Numbered from the stretch's first letter, positions 19,972 to 29,389 are shown. The stretch is 64,000 nt of DNA from Coprococcus phoceensis (GCF_900104635.1 NZ_FNWC01000007.1:1-64000), one strand, 5' to 3'. Made by a program: numbers and translations. The notes: generated by a model not told the origin, from the letters alone.

Positions 19972-20000
19972 TTGACAAGTTTATGTACATGGTATTATAT
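19972..20000 (+). promoter_or_regulatory. Promoter of the malY/patB gene
   Basis: A consensus TTGACA is followed after 17 bases by TTATAT; a TATTAT lies two bases nearer. It is divergent from the proX promoter, with seven bases between their -35 elements. Confidence 0.65.
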
Positions 20001-20057
20001 TAAATTTTGTAATTGACGGAAGAAAAACAGGAAGAAAGAAAAGAGAAATGAAGTGTT

Positions 20058-21230
20058 ATGAAGCAGGTAATTTATAAAGAAAGAAAACAAACAGATTGTG
20101 TGAAATGGGATGGGTGCAAGGAGAAATTCGGAATGGAAGAACTGCTCCCGCTTTGGGTTGCGGATATGGATTTTGAAGCGCCGGTATGTGTAAAAGAGGC
20201 TTTGAAAAACTATGTGGATTTTGGCGTGTATGGATATTACCAGCCGCCAAAGGCATACTTTGAGGCATTTGAGAACTGGGAAGAAAAATACCATGATTAC
20301 AAGGTTGAAGATCAGTGGATTCGATTTGCACCCGGCGTGGTGCCGGCATTTAACTGGCTGATACAGATATTGACGAAAGAAAAAGACGGTGTCATTATTA
20401 TGAGTCCGGTGTACTACCCATTTCGAGATGCAATTATAAACAACGAGCGTATGCTGGTGGAGAGTCCTCTTATCAGAACAAAGGAGGGATACGAGATAGA
20501 CTATGCAGACTTTGAACAGAAAATACAAAAGAATGATGTAAAGCTGTTCATATTCTGCTCACCTCATAATCCGGTCGGAAGAGTCTGGACGGCAAAAGAG
20601 ATTAAAAAAGTGTTGGATATCTGTAAAAGGCACCATGTCTATGTACTTGCAGATGAAATTCATCAGGATATCGTTATGAGTGAATACAGGCAAATCACGG
20701 CGGCGACAACCGGGGACTACGATGATATTCTAGTCACGCTTACGGCGGCAACTAAGACATTTAATCTGGCAGGATGTCAAAATTCCATTGTCATAATTCC
20801 AAATGAGAAAATTAGGGATATGTACGATGGGTATTTGGAAAAAATTCGTATCAGCAGTGGCAATGCATTTGGTTATATTGCAGTTCAGAGCGCATATGAA
20901 GGTGGAAGAGAGTGGCTTGAGGAAGCGTTGACGATTATTGAAGATAATTTTAAACGCATGAAAGCGATGTTGGAAGAAAAGCTTCCAAAAGTATGGATTC
21001 CGAATTTGGAAGGGACATATCTGATGTGGATTGATTTAGGAGCATATATAAGTCCGAAAAGGATAGAAGAAGTGCTTCAGAATCAATGTCATTTGGCGGT
21101 AGACTACGGAGAATGGTTTGGTGGAAAAGAGTACAGTACTTTTATACGTGTGAATCTTGCAACTAAATGGGAGAATATAGAGATGGCTGCAGATCAACTT
21201 ATTAAGGCTCTTATTAAAGATGAAAAATAG
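20058..21230 (+). CDS. MalY/PatB family PLP aminotransferase / cystathionine beta-lyase
   Basis: This 390-aa fold type I PLP enzyme usually cleaves cystathionine or cysteine (C-S lyase), and some members act as aminotransferases. Features are the N-terminal LPLWVADMDF block that marks MalY/PatB, GVYGYYQPP, the cofactor-contact CSPHNPVGRVW, ADEIHQDI, and the Schiff-base Lys in TAATKTFNLAG at about residue 234. The gene has its own promoter and terminator. The ribosome binding site is weak (AAGAGAAATGAAG). The next operon is a SsuABC-like importer, which hints at a sulfur-metabolism link (inference). Confidence 0.87.
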   Translation: MKQVIYKERKQTDCVKWDGCKEKFGMEELLPLWVADMDFEAPVCVKEALKNYVDFGVYGYYQPPKAYFEAFENWEEKYHDYKVEDQWIRFAPGVVPAFNWLIQILTKEKDGVIIMSPVYYPFRDAIINNERMLVESPLIRTKEGYEIDYADFEQKIQKNDVKLFIFCSPHNPVGRVWTAKEIKKVLDICKRHHVYVLADEIHQDIVMSEYRQITAATTGDYDDILVTLTAATKTFNLAGCQNSIVIIPNEKIRDMYDGYLEKIRISSGNAFGYIAVQSAYEGGREWLEEALTIIEDNFKRMKAMLEEKLPKVWIPNLEGTYLMWIDLGAYISPKRIEEVLQNQCHLAVDYGEWFGGKEYSTFIRVNLATKWENIEMAADQLIKALIKDEK

Positions 21231-21241
21231 AAAATAGCGTG

Positions 21242-21277
21242 AAAAAAGGTAAATGCATTTGACATTTGCCTTTTTTT
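21242..21277 (+). terminator. Terminator of the malY/patB gene
   Basis: GGTAAATG pairs with CATTTGCC (one G-U) around a 7-base loop, with an A-rich 5' side and TTTTTTT behind. Confidence 0.88.
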
Positions 21278-21433
21278 CGTTTATAGACAAAAGCAATAAA
21301 TCATTTACTTATTGAAAATAACAATTGGAATAAGAGAATCAAATATGATAAATTGTATCTACATGACAAAAATCACAAAAAAAACCAAGAGAAACAAAAA
21401 TTTTTGTGTATATGTAGAGGAAGGATCAATGAA

Positions 21434-22219
21434 ATGGGTGATATAACAGTCAAAAATCTTTCTTTTTCGTATGGTGGAGACGAAAGACTTATTTTAAAAG
21501 ATATTAATATGGAGATAGAGGCGGGAGAATTTGTATGTATTCTAGGACAGTCAGGTTGTGGGAAAAGTACACTTTTGCGACTGCTGGCAGGCTTGGAACA
21601 ACCGACAACAGGAGAAATCCTTATGCAAGGTGTTTCGGCTGAAGGTGCAAGTCTTGACAAAGGAGTTGTATTTCAGGACTATGGACTATTTCCTTGGATG
21701 AAAGCGGGAGAAAATATTCTGCTTGCATTGAGGCAGCGTTTTCCGAAAAAAGATAAAAAGGAGTTAAAACAGACAGCAGTAGAGATGCTGGAAGCAGTAG
21801 GACTTAGTGCATCGGTCTATAACAAATTTCCGAAAGAGTTGTCTGGTGGTATGAAACAAAGATGTGCGATTGCACAGGCACTCAGCGTTGATCCGCCAAT
21901 CCTTCTAATGGATGAGCCATTTGGAGCACTTGATGCGGTCACCCGTGCCAGACTTCAGGATATGCTCTTTGATTTGTGGTCTGGACAGGCTTCTCAAAAG
22001 ACTGTATTTTTTGTCACACATGATGTAGACGAGGCTCTATTGCTGGCAAATCGGATTGTAGTACTGGGACAATCACCAAGCAATATTATTTATGAATGCA
22101 AACTGTCAGATGAACAACGCCCGACTAGAGAAACACAATTTGACAATTTGGAAACAATGAAGCTTCGTAATGAACTGATTCGTCAGATTAATAAAGATGT
22201 TGTGACGCATATTTCTTAG
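21434..22219 (+). CDS. ABC importer ATP-binding protein (SsuB/TauB type)
   Basis: The 261-aa ATPase is of the nitrate/sulfonate/taurine class. Walker A is GQSGCGKST, the signature LSGGMKQR, Walker B ILLMDEPFGALD and the H-loop FVTHDVDEA. These match SsuB, TauB and ThiZ equally well. The start at 21434 has GAGGAAGG upstream and fits the family's length. An upstream extension in frame has only a TTG start and no ribosome binding site. It forms an operon with the binding protein and permease. Confidence 0.88.
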   Translation: MGDITVKNLSFSYGGDERLILKDINMEIEAGEFVCILGQSGCGKSTLLRLLAGLEQPTTGEILMQGVSAEGASLDKGVVFQDYGLFPWMKAGENILLALRQRFPKKDKKELKQTAVEMLEAVGLSASVYNKFPKELSGGMKQRCAIAQALSVDPPILLMDEPFGALDAVTRARLQDMLFDLWSGQASQKTVFFVTHDVDEALLLANRIVVLGQSPSNIIYECKLSDEQRPTRETQFDNLETMKLRNELIRQINKDVVTHIS

Positions 22220-22273
22220 GAATATCAATGGAAGAATCCATTTGATATAAATATTTTATGGAGGAAATGGAAA

Positions 22274-23365
22274 ATGAAAAAGAAAATCTTAGCAGGGATG
22301 TTAGTATTTGCTATGGTATGCAGTCTCGGGGCATGCTCTGGTGAAAAGTCCAATCCCAAAGACACAAAAGAAGGTAAGGAAGGAGTTTTAGAGCAGGAAG
22401 TCGTAAAATGGAACTATGGGACAAGTGGAAATGTTCTTGTGACAATTGCAGAAGAAAAGGGATATTTTGAGGATGAAGGGATTCAGATTGATCCGGTAGA
22501 AGCCAATGCAAATGCAGATGCTATGACACTTTTGGCAACAGGAAAGGTAGATGTTGTATCAAATGCGGGTACGTCTAATCCACTACAGCAGATTGCTTCC
22601 GGTGTAGATATCTCAGTATTTGGCGGACATATGATTGAGGGATGTATGCCGGTTGTAGCCAAAAAAGGAACGGAATGGAAGGGAATAGAATCGTTCATAG
22701 GGAAAAAAGTAGCTGTAAACCCAAGCTATTTTGCGTTTACAGGTGCAGTTATGGATCTTGGATATGAGAATCCTTTGGAAGTTGTAGATTGGGAAATATA
22801 CTCAGACTATAATGATGCACTTGCTGCAGTTGTCCGCGGGGATGTTACCTATGCATTGATGGGAACGGGACAGAATTTAGCAGTTCAGGATATGGCAGCA
22901 AATGGAGAAATTGATATTGTAAGTTATCAGAGTGAAATTATGGAAAATTATTCTTGCTGTCGTATGGTTGCACAGACAGACTGGATTAATGATAATCCAA
23001 ATACAGTAAAAGCAATTATCCGTGCGTTACTCCGTGCACAGTCATGGTATGAAGCCAATAAAGAAGAAGCGGTGAAACTACATGCGGCGGCTATTGAAGC
23101 GACAGAAGAATATGTGGGCGCTTATATGTTAGATGATGAACATTATTTTGTAAGTGTGGATCCATTAAAAGATGGGGTAGTAAGAGCGTGGGATATTTTG
23201 GACAAGACTGGTTATCTTGGAGAAGATAATAATGTGAAGATTGAAGACCACATTAACACTGAATTATATGAAGAAGCGTTAAAAGAGGCTACAGAAAAGT
23301 ATGGGGAAGAGGCGCCTGAATTTTACGAAGAGATGGCTGCGTTTTTCCAGGAGCATGACAAATAA
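22274..23365 (+). CDS. Substrate-binding lipoprotein of the SsuA/TauA type
   Basis: The 363-aa protein starts with a lipoprotein signal peptide (lipobox LGAC, lipidated Cys21) and then an NMT1/SsuA-like periplasmic-binding fold: VKWNYGTSGNVLVTIAEEKGYFEDEGI, the DVVSNAGTSNPLQQI block and a C-terminal run of acidic helices. It captures the substrate outside the membrane for the neighbouring permease. The substrate could be a sulfonate, taurine, a pyrimidine precursor of thiamine or a related anion. No riboswitch was seen upstream. Confidence 0.87.
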   Translation: MKKKILAGMLVFAMVCSLGACSGEKSNPKDTKEGKEGVLEQEVVKWNYGTSGNVLVTIAEEKGYFEDEGIQIDPVEANANADAMTLLATGKVDVVSNAGTSNPLQQIASGVDISVFGGHMIEGCMPVVAKKGTEWKGIESFIGKKVAVNPSYFAFTGAVMDLGYENPLEVVDWEIYSDYNDALAAVVRGDVTYALMGTGQNLAVQDMAANGEIDIVSYQSEIMENYSCCRMVAQTDWINDNPNTVKAIIRALLRAQSWYEANKEEAVKLHAAAIEATEEYVGAYMLDDEHYFVSVDPLKDGVVRAWDILDKTGYLGEDNNVKIEDHINTELYEEALKEATEKYGEEAPEFYEEMAAFFQEHDK

Positions 23366-23387
23366 GCAATTTTACAGGAGATAGATC

Positions 23388-24146
23388 ATGAATACAGTAA
23401 AAGCATTTCTAAAAAAATACTGGATTACATGTTGTATATTCATTGGGTTAGTGGCATTATATATTTTTTTGACAAGCAATGGATTGGTAAATCCATATTT
23501 GTTCCCGTCAACAGATAAGATTAAAGCAGCATTTATCGACAGCAAAGATATGATGTTTGGAAATGCAGTTGCTTCATTTAAATTGCTGATTCCATCTATT
23601 TTGCTTTCTTTGCTCATTGCACTTTTTTTAGGGACGATTATGGGGTTGAACCAGAGAGTTCGGGAAATTTTACATCCGGTTATCTATGCGTTCAGCGTAG
23701 TGCCTTCTATTCTTTTGTCTCCGTTTGTACTATTACTTGCACCAACATTATTTTCTGCTTCCGTATTTTTGATAGTATATAATATTGTATGGGCAACGCT
23801 GTTTGCAACAATTACCGGAATTATGACGATTGACAAGCGTTATCTTGACAAAGCGGCAACTTTGGAATTAAAAGGAATGAAGCGGATTACAAAGGTGATT
23901 CTTCCGGCAGCGAGTCCTTCCATATTGGCAGGATTTGTAAATTCTCTTCGAAGTTCTTTTGTGATGCTGGTTTATGCGGAAATGTATGGAGCTGGAGAAG
24001 GAATGGGATATTTCGTAAAGAAATATGCGGAACTTGGTATTTTTGCTAATACATGGGTAGGATTTGTATTCATGGTAATTATACTTGTGATAGTTATGCA
24101 GGCATTTGAATTGTTGAAGAAACACCTTCTTAAATGGACCATGTGA
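23388..24146 (+). CDS. ABC importer permease (SsuC/TauC type)
   Basis: This 252-aa inner-membrane protein has six predicted helices and the EAA loop in the form KAATLELKGMKRITKVILPAA, where the ATPase docks. It is the last gene of the three-gene importer operon, 22 bases after the binding protein, and is followed by a terminator. Confidence 0.87.
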   Translation: MNTVKAFLKKYWITCCIFIGLVALYIFLTSNGLVNPYLFPSTDKIKAAFIDSKDMMFGNAVASFKLLIPSILLSLLIALFLGTIMGLNQRVREILHPVIYAFSVVPSILLSPFVLLLAPTLFSASVFLIVYNIVWATLFATITGIMTIDKRYLDKAATLELKGMKRITKVILPAASPSILAGFVNSLRSSFVMLVYAEMYGAGEGMGYFVKKYAELGIFANTWVGFVFMVIILVIVMQAFELLKKHLLKWTM

Positions 24147-24161
24147 TTTTAGAAAGAGTAT

Positions 24162-24207
24162 AAAAGCAACCATAAAAGCAGTTTTAGCATTTATGAGTTG
24201 CTTTTTT
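24162..24207 (+). terminator. Terminator of the importer operon
   Basis: AAAGCAAC pairs with GTTGCTTT and CATAAA pairs with TTTATG, giving a 14-bp stem with one bulged A and a T6 tail. Confidence 0.85.
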
Positions 24208-24241
24208 AGTTTTGAGATTGCCGAAAAATGATGCAGGAACC

Positions 24242-24270
24242 TTGCAGAGAAAAAAGGAAAGCTTTATAAT
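24242..24270 (+). promoter_or_regulatory. Promoter of the ABC exporter operon
   Basis: TTGCAG, a 17-base spacer and a perfect TATAAT lie 42 bases before the first exporter gene. Confidence 0.7.
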
Positions 24271-24312
24271 GAGCGGTATCAAAAGTAAAAAAGAAAGGGA
24301 ACGATAAAAAGC

Positions 24313-26046
24313 ATGAGAAAATTACTTCGTTATTTGAAACATTATAAAAAAGAAAGTATTATCGGACCATTGTTTAAACTGCTGGAAGCGTGCTTTGAAT
24401 TGATTGTGCCGCTTGTTATGGCGAATATTATTGATATTGGGATTAAAAATCAGGATATGCCTTATATCTGGAAAATGGGAGCAGTGCTTGTTCTTTTTGG
24501 AGTACTTGGACTTGCCTGCTCTTTGACGGCACAGTACTTTGCGGCAAAGGCAGCAGTCGGGTTTGGAACAGAATTACGCCATGATCTGTTTGCGCATATC
24601 AATTCGTTATCCTATGCAGAGATTGATCAGGCGGGAAGCGCGACGCTTGTGACGAGGATGACCAGCGATATCAATCAGGTACAGTCCGGTGTGAATCTGG
24701 TATTGCGTCTGTTTTTACGATCTCCGTTTATTGTGGTGGGAGCAATGATCATGGCTTTTACAATCAGTGTGAAAGCTGCCCTGATTTTTGTGGTGGCAGT
24801 ACCGCTTCTTGCAATTGTGATCTATGGAATTATGATGATCACGATTCCGTTATATAAAAAAGTGCAGCGCGGGCTGGATGGAATACTTTTATCTACGCGA
24901 GAGAACCTTTCCGGGATACGTGTTGTAAGGGCGTTCTGTACACAGAAACGGGAAATCGAAACATTTGCAGAGGAAAACAGCAGTTTGCTCGATGTTCAGA
25001 TGCTGGTAGGAAAACTTTCGGCACTTTTAAATCCAGCGACTTACATTATTGTAAATGTGGCAACAATTGCAATTGTCTGGTTTGGTGGAAAGCAGGTGTA
25101 TGTTGGAAATATTTCACAGGGAGAAGTGATTGCGCTTGTCAATTATATGTCTCAGATTCTTCTAGCGCTTATTGCATTGGCTAATTTGATCGTATCTTTC
25201 ACAAAAGCGCTTGCATCAGGATCTCGTATTAATGAAGTCTTTGAACTGACGTCAGATATTGTCGATGGAGAATATGATAGAGAGGAATCAAATAAAGAGA
25301 ATATGGTGATCTTTGATGAGGTCAGTATGTCTTATTCCGGTGCAGAAGAAGCGATATCAAATATCAGTTTCGTTGTAAAAAGGGGAGAGACAGTCGGTGT
25401 GATCGGAGGAACCGGATCCGGGAAATCGACGTTGGTCAATCTGATCCCTCGATTTTATGATGTCACGAAAGGACAGATATTGGTAAATGGAGAAAATGTG
25501 AAAAACTATAAGATTGAGACGCTTCGAAAGAAAATAGGTGTTGTTCCGCAAAAAGCAGTATTGTTTCGTGGAACCATTCGCGACAATATGAAAATGGGAA
25601 ATGAAAATGCAACAGACGAGATGATTTACAGAGCATTGGAAACGGCGCAGGCTCTGGAGGTGGTAGAGAAAAAGAAAGAAGGACTGGATGCGAAAATCAG
25701 CCAGAACGGAAAGAATCTGTCAGGAGGACAAAAACAGAGGCTTACCATTGCAAGAGCACTTGTGAAAAATCCAGAGATATTGATTTTGGATGACAGCGCA
25801 TCTGCACTTGATTTTGCGACAGATGCGAGGCTGCGTAAAGCGATTGCAGAAAATACAGATCAGATGACGGTATTTATCGTGTCACAGAGAGCCTCATCGA
25901 TCATGCAGGCGGATAAAATCATTGTATTGGATGACGGCAAAATGGCAGGAATCGGAACACATCAGGAATTGCTTCGGACCTGTGAAGTTTATCAGGAAAT
26001 TTGCAGTTCGCAATTCTCAAAAGAGGAGGTGGGACATCATGCGTAA
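24313..26046 (+). CDS. ABC exporter subunit with degenerate ATP site
   Basis: The 577-aa protein has six membrane helices (1-300) and a C-terminal nucleotide-binding domain. Walker A is GGTGSGKST and the signature is LSGGQKQR. However, Walker B reads ILILDDSASALD with Asp in place of the catalytic Glu, and the H-loop reads VSQRASS with Gln in place of His. This is typical of the inactive half of heterodimeric exporters such as BmrC or TM287. It overlaps its partner gene by eight bases. The exported compound is unknown; lipids, drugs and peptides are all possible. Confidence 0.9.
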   Translation: MRKLLRYLKHYKKESIIGPLFKLLEACFELIVPLVMANIIDIGIKNQDMPYIWKMGAVLVLFGVLGLACSLTAQYFAAKAAVGFGTELRHDLFAHINSLSYAEIDQAGSATLVTRMTSDINQVQSGVNLVLRLFLRSPFIVVGAMIMAFTISVKAALIFVVAVPLLAIVIYGIMMITIPLYKKVQRGLDGILLSTRENLSGIRVVRAFCTQKREIETFAEENSSLLDVQMLVGKLSALLNPATYIIVNVATIAIVWFGGKQVYVGNISQGEVIALVNYMSQILLALIALANLIVSFTKALASGSRINEVFELTSDIVDGEYDREESNKENMVIFDEVSMSYSGAEEAISNISFVVKRGETVGVIGGTGSGKSTLVNLIPRFYDVTKGQILVNGENVKNYKIETLRKKIGVVPQKAVLFRGTIRDNMKMGNENATDEMIYRALETAQALEVVEKKKEGLDAKISQNGKNLSGGQKQRLTIARALVKNPEILILDDSASALDFATDARLRKAIAENTDQMTVFIVSQRASSIMQADKIIVLDDGKMAGIGTHQELLRTCEVYQEICSSQFSKEEVGHHA

Positions 26047-27775
26047 ACATCATGGAACGATTAAGAGAGTCGGAAAGCTTTTGCTGCCGTATCTGCATTA
26101 TCTGATATTATCGTTGGTTTTTGCTGTGATCACAGTGGGCTTTACTTTGTATGCACCGATTTTAATTGGGGATGCGGTAGATTTTATTGTAGGAAAGGGG
26201 CAGGTCGATTTTGGGAAAATTCTGCAAATACTTGTGAAACTTGCAGTTATCATTGGAGTGACAAGCATGGCACAATGGCTGATGAATCTGTGCAATAATC
26301 AGATTACGTACCGGGTGGTAAAGGATGTGCGTATGAATGCATTTGAACATCTGCAAAAACTTCCTTTGAAATATGTAGACAGTCACCCATACGGAGAGAC
26401 GATCAGCAGAATCATCACAGATGTAGAGCAATTTTCAGATGGACTTTTGATGGGATTTTCACAGCTGTTTACAGGTGTTGTGACAATTGCCGGGACATTG
26501 GCATTTATGCTTTCTATCAATGTCAAGATTTCGCTCATTGTTATTTTCATCACACCATTGTCATTGTTTGTCGCAAGTTTTGTTGCAAAAAAGACGTATA
26601 ACATGTTTAAAATACAGTCTGAAACGCGGGCACAGATGACATCTCTCGTGGATGAGATGGTGGGAAATCAAAAAGTTGTGCAGGCATTTGGGTATGGAAA
26701 ACGTTCATTAGAACGGTTTGATACAATTAACGAGGAACTAAAAACATGCAGTATCCGCGCCATTTTCTTTTCTTCCATCACGAATCCAAGCACAAGGTTT
26801 GTGAATGGGCTTGTATATTCGGGTGTGGGAATTTTTGGAGCCGTTTTGGCGATGCAGGGCGTGATCACGGTTGGACAGTTGTCTTGTTTTCTCACCTATG
26901 CCAATCAATATACAAAACCATTCAATGAGATATCGAGTGTGCTCACAGAGATCCAGAATGCATTTGCGTGTGCGAAAAGAGTGTTTGATTTTATAGATGA
27001 AGAGGTAGAAACGAAAGACAAAGAAGGCGCACTGATTTTGCAGCAGACAGATGGAAGTATGGAATTGCAGCATATTTCGTTTTCTTACCGAAAGGATACA
27101 CCGTTGTTGAAAGATCTGAATCTACATGTAAAACAGGGACAAAAGGTTGCGATTGTAGGTCCGACAGGATGTGGAAAAACAACCTTGATCAATTTGTTGA
27201 TGCGGTTCTATGATATCGATGCGGGGAAAATCTATGTGAGTGGACATGATGTGAAAGAGATTACAAAAGACAGTCTGCGTGCAAATTTTGGAATGGTATT
27301 GCAGGACACCTGGCTGAAATCAGGAACAATCGCTGAAAATATTGCATATGGAAAACCCGAAGCTACGAGAGCAGAGATTATTGAGGCTGCAAAGGCAGCG
27401 CATGCACATGGATTTATCAAGCGCATGTCCGATGGGTACGATACAGTCATCTCGGAAGATGGAGGGAATCTGTCACAGGGACAGAAACAGCTTCTGTGTA
27501 TTGCCAGAGTGATGCTGAAACTTCCACCGATCTTGATACTGGATGAGGCGACATCGTCAATTGATACGAGAACTGAGATTAAGATTCAGGAAGCATTTCA
27601 GAAAATGATGGAGGGGAGAACGAGTTTTATTGTGGCACATCGTCTGTCAACAATAAAAGAGGCAGATATCATTTTAGTGATGAAGGATGGCAATATTGTA
27701 GAACAGGGCAACCACGAGGAGTTACTTGCAAGAAACGGTTTCTATGCAAAATTATATCAAAGTCAGTTTGCATAG
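26039..27775 (+). CDS. ABC exporter subunit with canonical ATP site
   Basis: The 578-aa half-transporter has six membrane helices and an intact catalytic site: Walker A GPTGCGKTT, signature LSQGQKQ, Walker B ILILDEATSSID with Glu, and the H-loop His in VAHRLST. It should supply the active ATPase site that the preceding subunit lacks. The start at 26039 has GAGGAGGTGGGA upstream and overlaps the end of the first gene. A longer in-frame extension lies wholly within the upstream gene and was rejected. Confidence 0.9.
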   Translation: MRKHHGTIKRVGKLLLPYLHYLILSLVFAVITVGFTLYAPILIGDAVDFIVGKGQVDFGKILQILVKLAVIIGVTSMAQWLMNLCNNQITYRVVKDVRMNAFEHLQKLPLKYVDSHPYGETISRIITDVEQFSDGLLMGFSQLFTGVVTIAGTLAFMLSINVKISLIVIFITPLSLFVASFVAKKTYNMFKIQSETRAQMTSLVDEMVGNQKVVQAFGYGKRSLERFDTINEELKTCSIRAIFFSSITNPSTRFVNGLVYSGVGIFGAVLAMQGVITVGQLSCFLTYANQYTKPFNEISSVLTEIQNAFACAKRVFDFIDEEVETKDKEGALILQQTDGSMELQHISFSYRKDTPLLKDLNLHVKQGQKVAIVGPTGCGKTTLINLLMRFYDIDAGKIYVSGHDVKEITKDSLRANFGMVLQDTWLKSGTIAENIAYGKPEATRAEIIEAAKAAHAHGFIKRMSDGYDTVISEDGGNLSQGQKQLLCIARVMLKLPPILILDEATSSIDTRTEIKIQEAFQKMMEGRTSFIVAHRLSTIKEADIILVMKDGNIVEQGNHEELLARNGFYAKLYQSQFA

Positions 27776-27831
27776 TATAAAACACAAAAAAGCGGACATA
27801 CTGTAAAAAAAGAACCAGGAGGAATTACAGG

Positions 27832-28014
27832 ATGAAAGCAGTTGTAGAAGATGGATGTATTGCATGCGGGATGTGTGTAAGTATCTGCCCGGAAGTGTTT
27901 TGCATGGGTGATGAGATTGCACAGGTACATGCAGACGTGACTGAAGAGAACGAAAAGGAAGCAAAAGAAGCAAGAGATGGCTGTCCTGTCTCAGTGATTG
28001 ACATCGAAGAATAG
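27832..28014 (+). CDS. Ferredoxin, single 4Fe-4S type
   Basis: This 60-aa soluble electron carrier has cluster ligands C-x2-C-x2-C at residues 9, 12 and 15 (CIACGMC) and a distant fourth Cys in GCPVSVI near residue 51. A further CP at about 19-20 resembles the non-ligand Cys of Thermotoga-type monocluster ferredoxins. The ribosome binding site is AGGAGG. It sits between the exporter operon and a ferritin-like gene; its redox partner is not evident. Confidence 0.9.
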   Translation: MKAVVEDGCIACGMCVSICPEVFCMGDEIAQVHADVTEENEKEAKEARDGCPVSVIDIEE

Positions 28015-28040
28015 AATTTATAGAGAAAAGAAAAAAAGAG

Positions 28041-28095
28041 GTCTCCTTTTTCTGACTTTACCATAAAGTGTAAAGTATAGAGAAATAAAGGAGAC
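28041..28095 (+). promoter_or_regulatory. Promoter with palindrome and SD-masking hairpin
   Basis: A 7-bp inverted repeat ACTTTAC-N8-GTAAAGT (28055-28076) fills the spacer of a promoter (CTGACT at 28052, TATAGA at 28076-28081) and looks like an operator. Around it GTCTCCTTT (28041-28049) can pair with AAAGGAGAC (28087-28095), which holds the Shine-Dalgarno sequence of the ferritin-like gene and is followed by T6. RNA made from further upstream would form this hairpin and could terminate or block translation, whereas RNA from the local promoter lacks the 5' arm. Confidence 0.55.
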
Positions 28096-28101
28096 TTTTT
28101 T

Positions 28102-28635
28102 ATGTGTGAAGAAGAGATTCAGGTAAGAGATTCTGCAGAATATCCTCCTGTGAAAGTATGTGAAAAAAATCCGAGGTATGCAATGGCGATGTTAAGCAAT
28201 ATCGGAGCCTGCAACTCAGAGATGTCTGCAGTCAGTCTGTATTTTTACAACAGTTTGATCGCAAATGGCAAGTATGAAGAAATCGGAAAGACATTTCACA
28301 AGATCAGTATGGTGGAAATGCACCACATGAATATTTATGGGCAGCTGGCGCAGAAACTTGGGGCAGACCCAAGGCTTTGGAGTGTTGAGCGGAGAAGATT
28401 TACATATTGGAGCCCTGGGTGCAACCGATACCCAAGGCGGATAGATATGATGCTGAAACATGCATATGAAGGGGAAAAGCTTGCGATTGCAACCTATAAA
28501 AGACAGGCAGAATGGATTCAGGACGAGTATGTTGTCGCAAATCTGGAGCGAATTATTTTAGATGAACGGCTGCATATTGAAATCATAGAGCAATTGTATG
28601 AAAAATACGTAAAAACGGCTATTCCCCGAGTGTAA
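28102..28635 (+). CDS. Ferritin-like diiron protein
   Basis: The 177-aa protein belongs to the ferritin-like/rubrerythrin superfamily. Four helices carry probable iron ligands: Glu in CNSEMSAVSLY, the ExxH of VEMHHM, Glu in AYEGEKLAIATYK, and the ExxH of LDERLHIEII. No rubredoxin domain is attached. The likely role is iron or oxygen-species handling, consistent with the nearby ferredoxin. Its last 17 bases overlap the end of the convergent XRE regulator gene. Confidence 0.75.
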   Translation: MCEEEIQVRDSAEYPPVKVCEKNPRYAMAMLSNIGACNSEMSAVSLYFYNSLIANGKYEEIGKTFHKISMVEMHHMNIYGQLAQKLGADPRLWSVERRRFTYWSPGCNRYPRRIDMMLKHAYEGEKLAIATYKRQAEWIQDEYVVANLERIILDERLHIEIIEQLYEKYVKTAIPRV

Positions 28636-29305
28636 ATAAGTTGTATTTTTTAATCTGCTGGATATCCTCTTTGGAGAGCAGCAGGTCATCTATGAAATGA
28701 TTTTCTTTTTGTATCTGAGACGTGATCAGGATCTTTCGGCTGCAGGGGCGCATGGTAAGTTGTGAGATACCGGACAAGATACCACTTTTCAGATCCGTTT
28801 GAGAAAAGGTATTTACGGTGCACATCCAAATTTCCTCCAGTGTATTTGCAGTATTTTTTAAACTATAATTTTGCCATGGCCCAAAGGTTGTGCTTTCACC
28901 GGAATAGATTACCTCGCATTTTCCAAAGTGTTCCAGATCATCTACGTCATAGAAAAGCTGAATCGAATAGGTATCCGGCTGATCTGTGGCGTATTCTTCA
29001 ATAATACTTTTCATAATTCGTTTTCTTCTGCCATCATAATTGTACATGTAGTATTTTTTGAGGAGACTTTTGCGAGAGACGTCCGGTTTCCCCTCGGACG
29101 GCGCAGACAAGAGATGCGAAGTGGGAATATGAAAAACCTCCCCGAATTCTTCCAGCGTCTCAACACTGACAGGAAGAATTCCTTTTTCATATTTTGAAAG
29201 AGTAGAACAACTCTTGTGTACAAGTGCGGATAAGTCTTTTAACGTATAATGGTGTGCGATTCTGTATTTGCGGATGTTATTTCCGACACGTTCATTGATT
29301 GTCAT
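28619..29305 (-). CDS. XRE-family transcriptional regulator
   Basis: The 228-aa protein has an N-terminal helix-turn-helix of the Cro/CI type (about 1-65: NNIRKYRIAHHYTLKDLSAL, SKYEKGILPVSVETLEEFGE). The C-terminal domain has no family I recognise. The start at 29305 has AAGGAG seven bases upstream. A palindrome at its own promoter (ATCAA-TTTT-TTGAT at 29331-29344) suggests self-regulation. Its target genes are unknown. Confidence 0.83.
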   Translation of the reverse strand: MTINERVGNNIRKYRIAHHYTLKDLSALVHKSCSTLSKYEKGILPVSVETLEEFGEVFHIPTSHLLSAPSEGKPDVSRKSLLKKYYMYNYDGRRKRIMKSIIEEYATDQPDTYSIQLFYDVDDLEHFGKCEVIYSGESTTFGPWQNYSLKNTANTLEEIWMCTVNTFSQTDLKSGILSGISQLTMRPCSRKILITSQIQKENHFIDDLLLSKEDIQQIKKYNLFTLGE

Positions 29306-29325
29306 GTGTATACTCCTTCTTTTCT

Positions 29326-29354
29326 TATAAATCAATTTTTTGATAAAAAATCAA
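29326..29354 (-). promoter_or_regulatory. Promoter and possible operator of the XRE gene
   Basis: On the minus strand TTGATT, a 17-base spacer and TTTATA form a promoter. The spacer holds a palindrome ATCAA-TTTT-TTGAT, and AAATCAATTTT occurs twice as a direct repeat. Confidence 0.5.
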
Positions 29355-29389
29355 TTTTAAAAAAAAATAAAAATTTTATTTTCCACATT

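Noticed and set aside
21278..21433. Riboswitch before the SsuABC-like importer
   Set aside because: The stretch is A/T-rich with no conserved fold such as TPP, SAM or molybdate elements.
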